This document shows, in pieces, positions 1 through 11,092 of a stretch of 64,000 nucleotides of DNA (position 1 is its first letter; every line of letters starts with the position of its first letter). Both the position numbers and the translations under genes were made by a program. Origin of the DNA: Rhynchopus sp. YZ270_cl-10. Taxonomy: Eukaryota > Euglenozoa > Diplonemea > Diplonemida > Diplonemidae. A model generated the notes under the pieces. The model was not told the DNA's origin. It was given only the letters and a program-made list of their open reading frames with translations, and did not search any database. Location: assembly GCA_964035575.1 (NCBI GenBank), contig OZ037908.1, positions 806,001-870,000 of the forward strand, in the 5' to 3' direction.

Positions 1-360
1 GCATGAAGTGATTGTCGAAACAAAAAAAAAAAAAACAGCAAAAACAACAACAACAAAAAGCTTTCCTCTATTCGCGCATTTGTCCCGACCAGGTCGAATC
101 GCCCACATTTTTCCCTTTTATCTGCTAGGGGAAAATGTTTTATCCTCCGTCTATTTTTTTGTCAAGAAATACAAAAAAATGTATCTCGACTTTAAAGTGG
201 AAAAAACCCCCTCTTTTTTGTTTTCTTTTTGTGGAGAAAAAGATGGATGGTGGAGTATATTTTTATGCAACCGGGGGTCACTCACAGCTGTTATCTTGTT
301 CGTCTGAAGGAGAGTTGGAGAAGATTGGAGGGAAGGGGTTCTTTAAAAAAAAAAATGTTT

Positions 361-406
361 GTGTACAGAACCCCGTCCTCGGACAGGTGATTTGTCGAAA
401 CTACAA
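361..406 (+). repeat. Dispersed A-tailed repeat, family S (SINE-like), representative
   Basis: Short sequence ending in a GTGATTGTCGA-type motif followed by A-rich DNA. Related copies, some longer and beginning with a CTTCGGCCGACATTGAGT-type stretch, lie near 12-36, 558-590, 14429-14520, 41766-41853, 51154-51215, 54118-54179, 61741-61800 and 61921-61996. The recurring A-rich 3' end and the dispersed positions suggest a SINE-like retroposon. No clear tRNA A or B box was found, so its origin is open. The copies near 51.2 and 54.1 kb are part of a larger tandem duplication and are not independent insertions. Confidence 0.45.
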
Positions 407-1237
407 AAACAGGCCATTACTCCCAAAAGGCGAAATTCGTATTCACCCTGTATTCGGATCTCAAAATTCCTGGGCTATGTATTTCGCATTGTATTCAGCC
501 TTTTTGTACGGATCCGGAAAAAGGGCGAATACTGACGTGTATTCCGTATTCAGGCGCCTTTTCTTAGGCGATTATCGACACAACACAACACACCCCATTT
601 CCCCCGTAAAGAATGATAGCTGATAGAGTAGTCCCAAAGGGCATGAATTTTTGTCCCCAACCAACGCATCCTCCAGGGGGGGTTTTTTTTTTTTTTACTT
701 CTTTTTCTCTTTTCCAACTCTCTTTGTTTTGATTCCTAAGCCAAGGCTTGGTGTATCGTCTTGTTTCTTTCTTATATTTGGCACAAAAAATAGTCCCATC
801 AAAAAAAAAAAAATTTTTTTTTTTTTTGTGAAGGCGACTCAAAGTGCAGCAAGGGTGAGCAGATATTCTTGCAAAAAAAAAAAAAAAGACCCTTTTTTTT
901 TTTCTTCCTTCATTTATTCCTTTCTCTAATTTTAGGTATGATTCCTTAGGGAATTTGCCTCTTCGACTTCATATGGTGTGAGGGTATATTTTTTTGATAC
1001 CTACAAGCGTAGCTTAAATGAGGGAAAGGAAAAAAAAAAGGGAAAAAAGTGTGAGAACCGTTGGCTGTAAATTCAGTTTCTAATAACACTAAAAAAAAGA
1101 CAACAAAAAAAACAAAAAAAAAAAAAACAAAAAGAATGACAGTTTCATTCTCGCATTTTATAGCTGCCAGACTTACACCATACCCTATCACCTACCCTCC
1201 CCTCCGTCACTCGGGGTGTGTATCTACACAGTACTAC

Positions 1238-1281
<44 letters not shown>

Positions 1282-1623
1282 AAAAGGGCGAATTGCACAG
1301 CTTGGCATCTTCATAAACTCTCTATTGTATTCGATCAAAGGGGCAAACGGAAGGCTTCGTTGATCATGCGGCACTATTTTTTTTTTTTTTTTTTTTTTTC
1401 ATCTTTGTTTGTGAATGAATGGCAAATCCTGTCTTTCGCTTAAGCCAACTGAATTTTTCTTGAAATGGGTCGCGTTTGAAGAAGTTTGGAGTGTGTAAAA
1501 AAGAAACACCACCAAAAACTCAAATTTTCAAAGAAAAAAAAAATTTAGGTGGTTTTTGAAAATGTTCTCTTAATCGTTTGGTTTGTGTTTGGTCTCCCCG
1601 TATATCCCAGGTATTTATTCAAG

Positions 1624-1673
1624 GTGATGAAGCACGCGAGGCTTAGGGTCATCTTATAATTTTTCTTTTTTAG
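1624..1673 (+). repeat. Intron-like cassette, family I (representative)
   Basis: A 50-nt segment that starts GTGATGAAGCACG, continues with a GAGGCTTAGGGTCATC-type core and a TTATAA stretch, then a pyrimidine run ending in TTTTAG. Full cassettes with the same start, core and AG end are at 10836-10899, 19883-19942 (copy 32261-32320) and 56241-56295. Partial relatives are near 2290, 4243, 15128, 62617 and 63334. Length (50-64 nt), GT start, branch-point-like adenosines and polypyrimidine-AG end all match a short spliceosomal intron. At 56241 it directly follows a plausible exon ending GATAAG. Confidence 0.5.
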
Positions 1674-1790
1674 TATTTGTCGTTGATCAAGCATGAAGCC
1701 CTGAGTATCAAGCTTGCACATTCTTTTCTCTATCTTCATCATCTTTATGTCGGGGGGTGATACTAAGCACAAAAAAAAAAACACGAGATT

Positions 1791-1944
1791 GGTGTGATTC
1801 AGGGGGTACGGACAACCCACGGACAATCTACGGAAGAACCACGAGGGAACCACGGAGAACTGTTTCGGGCTATATTAAGATTTGCGGAGCACCTTCGGGA
1901 GAACCACGGGGGAACCACGGAGAATCCGTTTGGGTGATCACACC
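1791..1944. mobile_element. Small MITE-like element
   Basis: Bounded by inverted ends GGTGTGAT and ATCACACC, with GAGAT near both outer edges as a possible short target duplication. The interior is a degenerate minisatellite built on GGAACCACGG-type units and is richer in GC than the surroundings. The ends are only 8 bp, so the call is tentative. Confidence 0.35.
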
Positions 1945-2361
1945 AGAGATGCTTAGTTTCATCTTACAATTTTGTTGTTCTCTATTATTTTCATACATTT
2001 TCCCTCTTTTATTTTCTCTCTTTTTCTTAGCATGTAGAGGTTCTGTGGGGTTGTCTACACAAAAAGCAACTTGGAGACACCGGCCAATTTCACTTTTTCT
2101 CCCCCTTTTTTTTGGTCTCAAAGAGGTTTCCTCTTGGCCAAGGTAGTCAGTGGGAGCGTATTGCAGTAAAATATCAATCACAGAAATATTTATTACACAC
2201 TTTACGCGCAAACAAATTTTGAAAAAAGGTATCGTCTTCTTTAACTTCCACACCATGTGTTTTCTTTTTTTCTTTTTTTCTTTTTTCTTTGGTGACCAAG
2301 CACGAGGCTTAGGTTCATCTTACATTTTTATTCTTCTTTTTTGCGGTACATTTCGTCCTGT
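1945..2361. other. Intergenic, dispersed modules only
   Basis: No gene. Holds module family M at 2111-2217 and a partial intron-like cassette near 2290, with pyrimidine-rich DNA between. Confidence 0.5.
2111..2217 (+). repeat. Dispersed module family M
   Basis: About 107 bp beginning TTTGGTCTCAAAGAGG and including GTAGTCAGTGGGAGCGTATT, ending in ACTTTACGCGCAAACAAA. A near-identical copy is at 4479-4580 and more diverged copies lie at about 5090-5160 and 62685-62782. No coding capacity; function unknown. Confidence 0.6.
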
Positions 2362-2395
2362 TTGTACCTTCTATTCACTAGAATAGAAGGTACAA
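2362..2395. repeat. Perfect 15-bp hairpin
   Basis: TTGTACCTTCTATTC at 2362-2376 is the exact reverse complement of 2381-2395, with a four-base loop (ACTA). It sits just outside the foldback element at 2401. It may belong to that element or may act as a hairpin terminator; nothing decides between these. Confidence 0.6.
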
Positions 2396-2400
2396 GAAAG

Positions 2401-2713
2401 TACCGTATTCGTAAAAATGTTCGACCGTAATAAAGTTCGTCCTTTTCAGGATTTTTCTGGAAGTTAGCGTCCTTTTTTACGGTCGAACATTAGTACAGTT
2501 GGTGGTAGAAAATTATTGTGATAGTGGCGTGGCTGAAAGGGGGGGAGGAAAAAGTGCGGAAAAAGTGCGAATCACCCCCCCTTCAGCCACACCAAAAACC
2601 CTATCACAAAAAAATACCGCAAACATGTTTCGACCGTAATAAAGTTCGTCCTTTTCGGGATTTTTCTGGAAGTTCGTTCTTTTTTACGGTCGAACATTTT
2701 TACGAATACGGTA
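2401..2713. mobile_element. Foldback element with nested hairpins
   Basis: The first 30 bases (2401-2430) are the perfect reverse complement of the last 30 (2684-2713). Inside are two half-elements, each bounded by TTCGACCGTAA and its complement (about 2418-2490 and 2627-2698). Between them is a third hairpin with stem GTGGCTGAAAGGGGGGG (2529-2545) and CCCCCCCTTCAGCCAC (2575-2590). No coding capacity. This is a MITE or foldback transposon; the nested layout suggests one copy was duplicated around a separate hairpin element that recurs at 15997-16075. Confidence 0.7.
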
Positions 2714-3221
2714 AACGAAATAATTTTTCTTCGAGATGTGTTCGTGAGACTGTACGACCACCTAGATGTGTGTGCACAGAGAGCCGAGAGCGAAGACCCG
2801 TAAAGGAGGAAAATAGTTCCCTCAGATACGGTCGCCAATCACCCCGCCCCCTCCAACAGGGTAATTGAGCAATCAACGAAAAAATGTTTATTACGATCAA
2901 CTGCCACCTCCTACTGCAAAGCGCACTCCTTCTATTTGCGCTCTTTTTAGGATTTGTGAAGAAGAAAAAAAAAATCGTGGCTGCTATCTAGTGATAGTAG
3001 TCTATAATCAAAACAAAAAAAATTATTGCAAATCAGCTAATGTCTAGTATTGGGTTCCATTTTTTGGATGGCGCGCAACTCACTTTTGATGCGGTCGTGG
3101 AATCAACGGAAAAAAACCTTCTCTTTTACGTATCTACCACTATAATCAGAGTTAACTATTTTTTTTTTTTTGTCACCTCATGAAATGAAGGAGGAAATAG
3201 AAAACAAAGCACTTTGAACAA
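2714..3221. other. Intergenic, no gene
   Basis: Contains one copy (about 2829-2886) of a dispersed module marked by GGTCGCCAA...CAATCAACGAAA, also found at about 43062-43117 and 63085-63142. Nothing else recognised. Confidence 0.5.
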
Positions 3222-3224
3222 CCT

Positions 3225-3395
3225 GCGGTTCTGGGGGACGAACCGCGCCTGCAGAGCCACTCCTCACCAAACAGGTCGAGGTGTGTGCGTTTCACCACAA
3301 CCTGTCTCCCATGGGTTTTATCGTGTGGTGAGTGTTACGTTTCTATTGGGGGGGGTGACATTTCTTGAGCGACTCAGCAGTGTGTGCGACTGAGT
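3225..3395 (+). ncRNA. Candidate structured RNA (three stem-loops)
   Basis: Three perfect short stems follow each other: GCGGTTC/GAACCGC (3225-3231 with 3240-3246), ACAGGT/ACCTGT (3271-3276 with 3300-3305, with an inner AGGTG/CACC extension), and ACTCAG/CTGAGT (3372-3377 with 3390-3395). The stretch is richer in GC than its flanks and has no homopolymers. It matches no RNA family I know; U1, U2, U4, U5, U6, SRP and RNase P signatures were not seen. It could also be a decayed repeat. Confidence 0.25.
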
Positions 3396-3400
3396 ATGAT

Positions 3401-5810
3401 CTTAACCACCTTTTTCTTCCCTTCTTTTTTTATTTCTTTTTTTCTCCACAGCACGGTACTCCACTTCGTTCGCTATCCCTTTGACACACAACAACAAAAA
3501 ATAACACAAGGGTGAGGGCCTCTCCTTCTCCTACCCAACTTCTAATAATTCAAACAAAAAAAAACGACGGTGGATTTCCCGTTCGCGGAGGTACACGTTG
3601 TCAAAGTTTTCAAAAAAGAAGGAAAAAAAAAACCCCCCCCTCTCCACTCCCCCGTTCATTTCACGTATCACTCAAAAAAAAAACTCCCCCCTCCACACCT
3701 CCCCGACATTTTTGTCGATTTACTCCCATTTAGCTTCGCATTTTTTAGATAACGCCGAAAAAAAATTGCTTTTTTCTATACCTACAAGCGTTTAGAGGAG
3801 AAAAGATTTTCCTTTTTTCACTATAAAAACCCCGCCCCAGTGTACAGTGGACCTGGAGGTTTGGACTTTTTGGTGATAAGTGGATGATTGATACTATTTT
3901 TAGTGGTGTTTTTTTTCTGTTGAGCAAACCATCGATGGACGTGGCGCAATGTCGAAAAAAAAGAAGGATCCGAGCACAAAACGAATTGCGCCATTTTTGT
4001 AAAATGTTTACAAAAAAAAGTGAACTTTTTGGAAAGTGGAGATTTTGCACAAACTGTGGCAACACAACCCAAGGCAACTACACTACCTCCAACAATGTTA
4101 TCAAACAAAGACCATGATGTCCAGGAAATATGTTCTCCCTTTTTTTTGCATGAGAGGTTTAGGTCATAAATAGTACATTTTTGTTTTTTTTTTCAAATTC
4201 GTTTTAATTCACTCCTCCTTTTTAGCATTTTTTTTTTTAAAGGTGATTGATGAGAAGCTTAGGTTCATACTCATAAACTTTTCACTTTTTTTTTTTTAAA
4301 AAGAAAGGGTGTATGTGTTGACCCTCTCAAATACTTTCAATTCTGTGAACTGAAAGTACATGAATCTAACTTTTACCCCTCTCTCTCTCTCCAACCCAAA
4401 CCCTCAATGTGCACCCCCCTGTATTAATACTATATTATTTTCAACCTGGAATATCGGATCACAGTTTTTTTTTTTTTTGGTCTCAAAGAGGGTTCCTCTT
4501 GGCCGAGGTAGTCAGTGGGAGCGTATTGCAGTAAAATATCAATCACAGAAATATTTATTACACACTTTACGCGCAAACAAAACTTTGTACGATGGAAAGC
4601 ATTTTTTTTTCCTTTTGCGCCACTGAGGGCGTTTTATTTTAAATATTTTTGCACCAAAAATACTCCCCCTTTGGAAAAATACAGTGGAGATTGCACATCT
4701 GTGGCAACACAACCCGAGGCAACTACACTACTCCAACAATTTTTCAAAAAAAAAAAAAAAAAAAACTGTGCCCGAGCAACTCATTTCTCTCCAACTTTGT
4801 TCAGATCCCCCTTTTTTTCTCTTTCTCTCTTTCCTTTACCTAGTGTCCCATTTTCACCCTGTGTCGTCGTACTTCACTCGTTACTCGGGGAGGAAAAAAA
4901 AAACATCAAACCCCCCCAAAAAAAAAACACCCCCGTGTGACGCTGGTCGTCGCAGGGAACCTCCATCAAAAAGGTCCAGATCAGAGAGAGAGGCCGTATC
5001 CAGAGAGAGTGACGACTGAATTGGTGGCGTCACTAAACCCTAGAACTTCGTACGGGGGGAGGGGGGGGGGGGGGGTTTTTTTTGAGGCAAAAAGAGGTTT
5101 CCTCTTCACTGCCAGGTACTCAGTGGGTATTGCAGTAATAAAAAATATCACCACAGATCTTTTGTGGGTTGTGCAAAGCTATCAACACAAAAAGTAAAAC
5201 AATTAAAAAAAACAAAAATCAACAATGTGCCAACTCACGGCAATGAGTGTAAGACATGCGACACTGAGTCACTGTAGCCACTTTTTTTTTTTCCCTTCTG
5301 GGGGTCGATAATTCGTGGGGAGAGAGAACCAGTGCATGCGCCCCTTTCGCACTTTCAACTTCTCTTTTTTCTAACTCCTTTTTAGTGGCATCACCTATTG
5401 TGAGAATGAAGTAAAAAAACATGGACCGAAACTTTTCTTTTTTTTAAAAGGAGTTTTCCCCTCCACCCCCTCCTGTCCATTTTCAACAAAAAAAAAGGTG
5501 GAGATTGCACAAACTGTGGCAACACAAACGAGGCAAACTACACTACGACAACAATTTATCAAACAAAAAATAATTTAGAAAAAGTGAAGGCTTTGGACCA
5601 CCAAAGGTAACAAAACTACACGCTTCTATAACAATAATCATATTTTAAAAAAAAAAATCAAAGATACCAACGAAAGACAAAAAAAGCCATTTTTCCATCC
5701 CCAAACACCCTCTCAACAGGGGAAAGGGGAAAGAACTAGACGGCGAGATGTCTCCTTAGAGAATCTGCAACAATACTTATAAAACCCAACGCAGATTCAC
5801 TCAAACAAAA
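3401..5810. other. Intergenic mosaic of dispersed modules
   Basis: No gene. Holds module family P at 4036-4110, 4684-4763 and 5498-5570, module M at 4479-4580 and about 5090-5160, and a partial intron-like cassette near 4243. A relative of the GTGAGGCG cassette ending in TTTTTAG lies near 5340-5385. Poly-A and poly-T runs separate the modules. Confidence 0.55.
4036..4110 (+). repeat. Dispersed A-tailed module family P (representative)
   Basis: About 70 bp: GTGGAGATT, then TGTGGCAACACAACC, GGCAACTACACTAC, CCAACAAT and an A-rich end. Other copies are near 4684-4763, 5498-5570, 8758-8820, 9284-9335, 16289-16362, 16497-16562, 42199-42275 and 46108-46185. All lie in the same orientation and most end in poly-A, which suggests retroposition. 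With at least nine copies in this window it is the most abundant interspersed repeat here. Confidence 0.65.
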
Positions 5811-5819
5811 AAGAAACAA

Positions 5820-6997
5820 GGGTAAATTGCGATAACACGTATACTTTTTGTTTCGATTTGCGATAACACGTACACAAAAAGTATACGTGTTATCGCGAAA
5901 AGTGGTCAAAAAAGTGTACGTGTTATCGCGAAAAGTGGTCAAAAAAATGTACGTGTTTTCTCCTTCTAAGGTGCTCGCTCTCCATACCTAGACCCTCGAA
6001 TTTTTTTTTTGGGACCCCCATAAAGGGCTAATTTCGACGATTTGAGGCCATTCAAAGCAAAATTTGGCACTTTTGAGCATCTGTGGGGGTCTAGAACGCG
6101 GTTGCGAGCACCCCGTTTTTTAGCGAAATATGTACGTGTTATCGCGAAAAGTGTTCAAAAAAATGTACGTGTGACATTCAGAAGACAGGGTCTGGTGGTA
6201 AATTTTGCGTATCCCTCTGTGTGGGTCACTCACACTTGCGGTCATGTGCCACTGCGTGGGTCTGGGAACCAGACTTACGTACTTAAGGTGCACGAACACA
6301 GGGTCTGGTGGTAAATTTTGCGTAGTACTGCGACGTGGTACTGCGTGGGTCTGGGAATATGGGTACCTGGGTACAGGATATTTGTTGTCAAAGACATCTT
6401 CCACCATGCATTGAGGAGGGTAAGACAGTGGTCGCAGTTTCTACTTGATAGCATTACAACATTTAACTTCTCCACGGGGGTCTTGGGCCGTTCATTCGGT
6501 TATACCTTGACTAGCGGAAGAGGCCTTTTTGGTCTCTAGAATATCCGGTATTCCCGAACGGAGGCACACTTTGTGTGTTACTACGACCTGGCAACTTCCA
6601 GCAGTAGGTTAAGTAATCTTTCTTGTAAATTGTTGGATCATTATCTCCTCAGTGTATGAATGCCCCACGTGACTGGACACTTTTGTGTTTGTCATGTGGA
6701 GCTGTGGTTGCTCTTTCACGACTTTTTTCCTTGTACACAGTGTACCGTGTACCTGGGTACCTGGGTACCTGGGTACCTGGGTACCTGGGTACCTGGGTAC
6801 CTGGGTACCTGGGTACCTGGGTACCTGGGTACCTGGGTACCTGGGTACCTGGGTACCTGGGTACCTGGGCACCTGGGAAAACACGTACGTTTTTGTTCGC
6901 GAAAACACGTACACTTTTTCGCGATAACACGTATACTTTTTGTGTACGTGTTATCGCAAATCGAAAAAAAAAGTATACGTGTTATCGCAATTTACCC
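5820..6997. mobile_element. MULE-like non-autonomous TIR element with GTAC array
   Basis: Starts GGGTAAATTGCGATAACACG and ends with its reverse complement. The terminal inverted repeats run about 85 bp with few mismatches and are built of smaller CGATAACACGTA units. AAGAAACAA flanks it directly on both sides (5811-5819 and 6998-7006), a perfect 9-bp target-site duplication, the size typical of Mutator-like elements. No transposase is encoded; the interior contains an 8-base tandem array (6749-6869). Element, ends and duplication are read directly; the superfamily is inferred from duplication length and long inverted ends. Confidence 0.8.
6749..6869. repeat. (GTACCTGG)n array
   Basis: About 15 perfect 8-base units inside the 5820-6997 element. 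All frames stay open through it, which produces spurious proteins on both strands. Confidence 0.95.
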
Positions 6998-7006
6998 AAG
7001 AAACAA

Positions 7007-7410
7007 TTAGCATTTTCCAAATAAAATGAAAAATATCCAATTTTTTTTAATATGTTTATGGGATGGTCAAAGGGGAGTACAGTTTTTGGTCGAGAACCAG
7101 CAGTCACGGTTTTTTTTTTTTTTTTTTAAAGTCAATCTATGATGGGTTGTGACTGTCGTTTGTGACCAGGTTTTTGCCCCATAAGGTAGTATCCCCTCCC
7201 GGCCACCTTTTGTTTTTGTTTTTTTGGAAAATTCAAAAAAAAAAAAAAATCCTGTACTGTTTTTCCACCCTCTTTTTTTTTTTCTAGGGGGGTCCTTTCC
7301 ATTTATAATACCAAAATAAACAAAACAAAGTATACGTGTTTTTGTGTTTTGTTGTTTTTTTGTCGACACGACACGACAAATATGCTCGAAGAAATAACAA
7401 ACTAGAGTGG
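7007..7410. other. Low-complexity spacer, no gene
   Basis: Poly-T and poly-A runs with some ordinary sequence between two TIR elements. The long minus-strand frame across it (about 7067-7678) is rich in Lys, Phe and Thr from homopolymers and is not believed. Confidence 0.5.
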
Positions 7411-7418
7411 TGTTATGT

Positions 7419-8530
7419 GGTGTCCCGCGACCAGCCCACAATCGCCCCCCTAGAGCCCACCTGTGCCCACCTGAACCCAATTTCACCCGATTTCGCCCGA
7501 TTTCACCCGATTTCACCCGATTTCGCCCGGATTTCAAAAATTCCTTTTTTTGGGTTGGCGGTGGGGAGCTTGGGCGGGGTTTGACCAAAACCAAGAACTT
7601 GGCCATTTCGGCAAAGTGACCCCACCACAGCGCGGACGGATTCCGGAAACGCCAATCGCGGCATGTTTTGGAGCCCACTTTTTTTCAGGGAAAATATTTG
7701 CTTCCAGATGTCGGAATTTTCCGGAAAATTTCCACAATTAGGAAACAGCCTGGAGGAGCGGGTTGAACGTTATTGGCGCGTGTACCTACGATGGTTTGTG
7801 CCAATACCCACCCAAACTGTGTACTGTGTACTGTGTACTGTGTACTGTGTACTGTGTACTGTGTACTGTGTACTGTGTACTGTGTACTGTGTACTGTGTA
7901 CTGTGTACTGTGTACTGTGTACTGTGTACTGTGTACTGTGTACTGTGTACTGTGTACTGTGTACTGTGTACTGTGTACTGTGTACTGTGTACTGTGTACT
8001 GTGTACTGTGTACTGTGTACTGTGTACTGTGTACTGTGTACTGTGTACTGTGTACTGTGTACTGTGTACTGTGTACTGTGTACTGTGTACTGTGTACTGT
8101 GTACTGTGTACTGTGTACTGTGTACTGTGTACTGTGTACTGTGTACTGTGTACTGTGTACTGTGTACTGTGTACTGTGTACTGTGTACTGTGTACTGTGT
8201 ACTGTGTACTGTGTACTGTGTACTGTGTACTGTGTACTGTGTACTGTGTACTGTGTACTGTGTACTGTGTACTGTGTACTGTGTACTGTGTACTGTGTAC
8301 TGTGTACTGTGTACTGTGTACAGTGAGTCACCTAAAGGGGTTCTGCTCAACGAAAGTGGCCGATTTTTTTTTTATTTCACCCAGACCCAGCCCGGAAATC
8401 TCGAAAAGCGCGGTTTCTGGGTGTTTTACTGGGCCAAACCCTCACAGAAGCCAAAAAACCCTGTTTTTGCCCGATTTCGCCCGATTTCACCCGATTTCGC
8501 CCGGATTTCACCGGGGTTGGGGACACCCCA
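7419..8530. mobile_element. TIR element enclosing a 72-unit heptamer array
   Basis: TGTTATGT lies directly outside both ends (7411-7418 and 8531-8538), an 8-bp target duplication. The ends, GGTGTCCC and GGGACACC, form a short imperfect inverted repeat. The interior has a CCCGATTTC-type minisatellite on both sides of the array (about 7488-7530 and 8467-8512). It also carries the GACCCCACCAC module shared with other elements (about 7600-7660). No transposase frame. An 8-bp duplication would also suit a hAT-like element. Confidence 0.65.
7816..8321. repeat. (ACTGTGT)n array, about 72 units
   Basis: Pure 7-base tandem array of about 506 bp in the centre of the 7419-8530 element. It has no interruption, suggesting recent expansion. 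Confidence 0.95.
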
Positions 8531-8538
8531 TGTTATGT

Positions 8539-11092
8539 AGCTTCCGTTGGTTCACACATTTTTTTTTTCTCTTCAACACCAGTACAGTCCCTACAAGATT
8601 TGGTCCCCGTACCAATGGGCATTTTTTGGGTGTTGGACGTTGTCCCGGTCCTTTGAATGTTACGGGTAATAGTGAAAAGCCATCTGTGGTACGGGTAGCT
8701 ACAGTGCATTTACAGAATACCAAAATTATTTTTTTTTAAAAAAAAAACTTTAGGGACAGTGGAGCTTGTACAATGTGGCAACTACACTATTCCAACAAAT
8801 TTTCAAAAAAAAAAAAAAACAGAATAATAAAAACGAAATCCTGCCATAAAGAACAGCGCTTGAGAGACCGTTTTCCCCTCCCCAGAAAATATTATGAAAC
8901 AAAAAAACAGGTTCCAGAAGAGCGACACATTATTTAAAAAAAAAAACAATTGCAATATTTCGTATAAAAAAAAAATGGTGAAAAACTCAGCTACGCAAAA
9001 ACACTATTTCACACAGCGTACTGTAAAATGATTTTCACCCTTTTTTTTTTAGCGCTTTTTTGAGGGCGTTTTGCACTTCAAAAGAAACTCCACCCCCCCT
9101 TTTGTTGGAAGGTGAAACTACAGCTGTGAACATGCTTAAGTTCATCTTTACCATGATATTATTTTGTTATTTCATCAGATTTCAATCTCGAAAAATGGAT
9201 GTAGGATATGCATGGTTGGGGGGTCCCCCCCAACAGCGCACCGGTCATACCTTGGAGCGCTTAATGAAGGAAAAAAAAAAACGGTGGAGCTTGCGCAGAT
9301 GACAACTACACTATTTCCAACAATCCTTCAAAAATCCTTTTCTTTTCATATCCTGAAGTCAGATTCTGTTTTTGTTTTTGTTTTTTGTTTTTGTTTTTTT
9401 TGCAACGCTTCCCCCCCCCCCCCCCAAATCGCACACACAGCTTCAGTATCAATTAAGGGAGGGGGCTTTTCTCTAGCAAGCTCAGCGAAGACAGCAACGA
9501 AACAGTTTTCCTTCCAAAAGGGGGGGACATACTTCTGTTGAAACCGCGGACATGTGAAGAGAGGAAAAAAATGTTTTTCTAAAGTTTAAAAAACAAAAAC
9601 AAAAACAAAATGCCAATGTCGTTATGTTGTGGATATATGAGAAATTGTCGTGGTCGTTGTGACAATTTTCTTTTTTTTTTTTAATATTTAAAACTCCCGA
9701 GTGTTCATGTTTCATGTTTGTTTTTTTTGTGTGATAGGTTCAGGGGATGGCAACACCCCAGTATACCTGATTTTTGTTCTATTTCCCCTCCCTTTTTAGA
9801 TGTGTGTGCAGGGAAAATATCTTGTTTTCCCGAATGGAAAAAAAAAATCTAAAAAAAAAAATAAAGAAAATAAAAAATTCTCGTTTTTTTGAGTGTTGTG
9901 TGAATGTGTGTGGCTTCCCCAGAAAATAAAATAACTATAGTGGAGCACACTCTAGGGTGGTGGCTACACTAATGCAAACCAAGTTTTTTGAAGTAAGAGC
10001 ACAACCCTACTGGGGGGATGAAGGAAGGTTGTGGCAGAGGGAAAGCTGCTTCTTAACGTGGAGACACGACATTGTCAAAAGTTTACTTTACAAAATAAAA
10101 GAGGGGGCTTTTTAAAAAAATGGGCAGCCACTCATCACACACACACACACAAGAAAAAACCTTCAAAACTTTTCCCCAAAAAAAAAAAACTCTTCATTCC
10201 TTCTTTTTCATGATACTCTTTTTTTTTTGGAGTGCTAGCGAACTCTATTTATGTAATATCCCCCGCAAACCTTCATTCTTCGTATTCCTAGTCACCAATA
10301 TACTCCAAGTCTTGTATTTTTTATTTTATTTTATGTCTCTTTGCTTTCCTCCCGGGGCCTGGCATCGTACAAAAAGGGGCCAAGGAGGGTCACACCTATC
10401 AATCAATCACCGCCAATCTCTGCTCTTCCTTGATGTATCTTTTTTTTTCTCTCTCTCTCTCTCTTTTTTTCCGGGGTTCGATAACCCGCGGAGTGCCTGC
10501 GTCCCAGAGGCGTTGGTACCTATCAACTTCATTTTTTTTTTTCTCTCTCTTTCTCTCGTGAATGGGATCTGCCAAAAAAAGGGTCCCCAAAAGAATTTTT
10601 TTTTTCATCAACACTTCACTTTTCTTCCTCCCGCGCTTATTGGAATTTTTTTTTCTCTCTCCTTTTTTTTGATGTTTCTTTCTCGTTTGAGGCAAACAAG
10701 GTTTTGCGTACACTCTACTTTTGTGAGCAGAAAGTATCGCGTCGCTCACTCAACCCAAATGTGGAAGCGCCTACGCACCAAGCATCTACAAGGGGATGAG
10801 AGAAGGGCAAGCGACACTTTTTTTTTTTTGTCAAGGTGACGAAGCACGAGAGGCTTAGGCTCATCTTATAAACTTTTCTTTCTTTTCCCCCCCTCTCAGC
10901 GATACTAACAGTTACGCACCGTTTGGTGAAAATATGGTAACTCGAGTATCGTACAAGACAAAAACAGAAGCTTTTTTTCACCTTTTGTCCCCCTTTTTTT
11001 AAAAAACTTTTCTTACAATCCCCCCCCTCTCAGCATCACCATTGTTCTCGGGTGACCCGAGCACTCTGAGGGGTCATCTCTCCCTTTTTGAT
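8539..11092. other. Intergenic mosaic, no gene
   Basis: Holds family P copies (8758-8820, 9284-9335), a copy of the module following AG at about 9180-9260, and an intron-like cassette at 10836-10899. It also has a GGGTTCGATAACCC palindrome near 10474 followed by a TGCCTGCGTCC module shared with 19666 and 46553. Open frames such as 10120-10839 are Phe/Ser/Leu-rich products of T-rich DNA. Confidence 0.55.

Larger units (their letters stand above)
1..1790. other. AT-rich intergenic mosaic, no gene
   Basis: No reading frame here looks like a protein: the open frames are translations of poly-A, poly-T and their complements. The stretch holds fragments of a dispersed A-tailed repeat (near 12-36, 361-406 and 558-590), long homopolymers (for example poly-T at about 1241-1280 and 1378-1399) and one intron-like cassette at 1624-1673. 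Nothing else recognisable was seen. Confidence 0.6.

Noticed and set aside
6609-7024. Open frames with YPGTQVPR- or GTWVPGYL-type repeats on both strands
   Set aside because: Translation of the (GTACCTGG)n array inside a transposon.
7488-7530. CCCGATTTC-type repeats as telomeric DNA
   Set aside because: Only a few degenerate units on both sides of an array inside a TIR element; not terminal and not a known telomere unit.
7663-8739. Long open frames translating to repeated Cys/Val/Tyr/Leu heptads, and similar frames at 11833-13509, 26219-27258 and 38597-39645
   Set aside because: They exist because 5- and 7-base arrays without stops stay open in all frames; the flanks show no coding character.
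10474-10490. GGGTTCGATAACCC as a tRNA B box (also near 17423)
   Set aside because: No matching A box, acceptor stem or anticodon arm nearby; it is a palindrome in a dispersed module.
10120-10839. Apparent 239-aa Phe/Ser/Leu-rich protein
   Set aside because: Product of poly-T and CT-rich DNA, with no domain and with intron-like and repeat modules inside.
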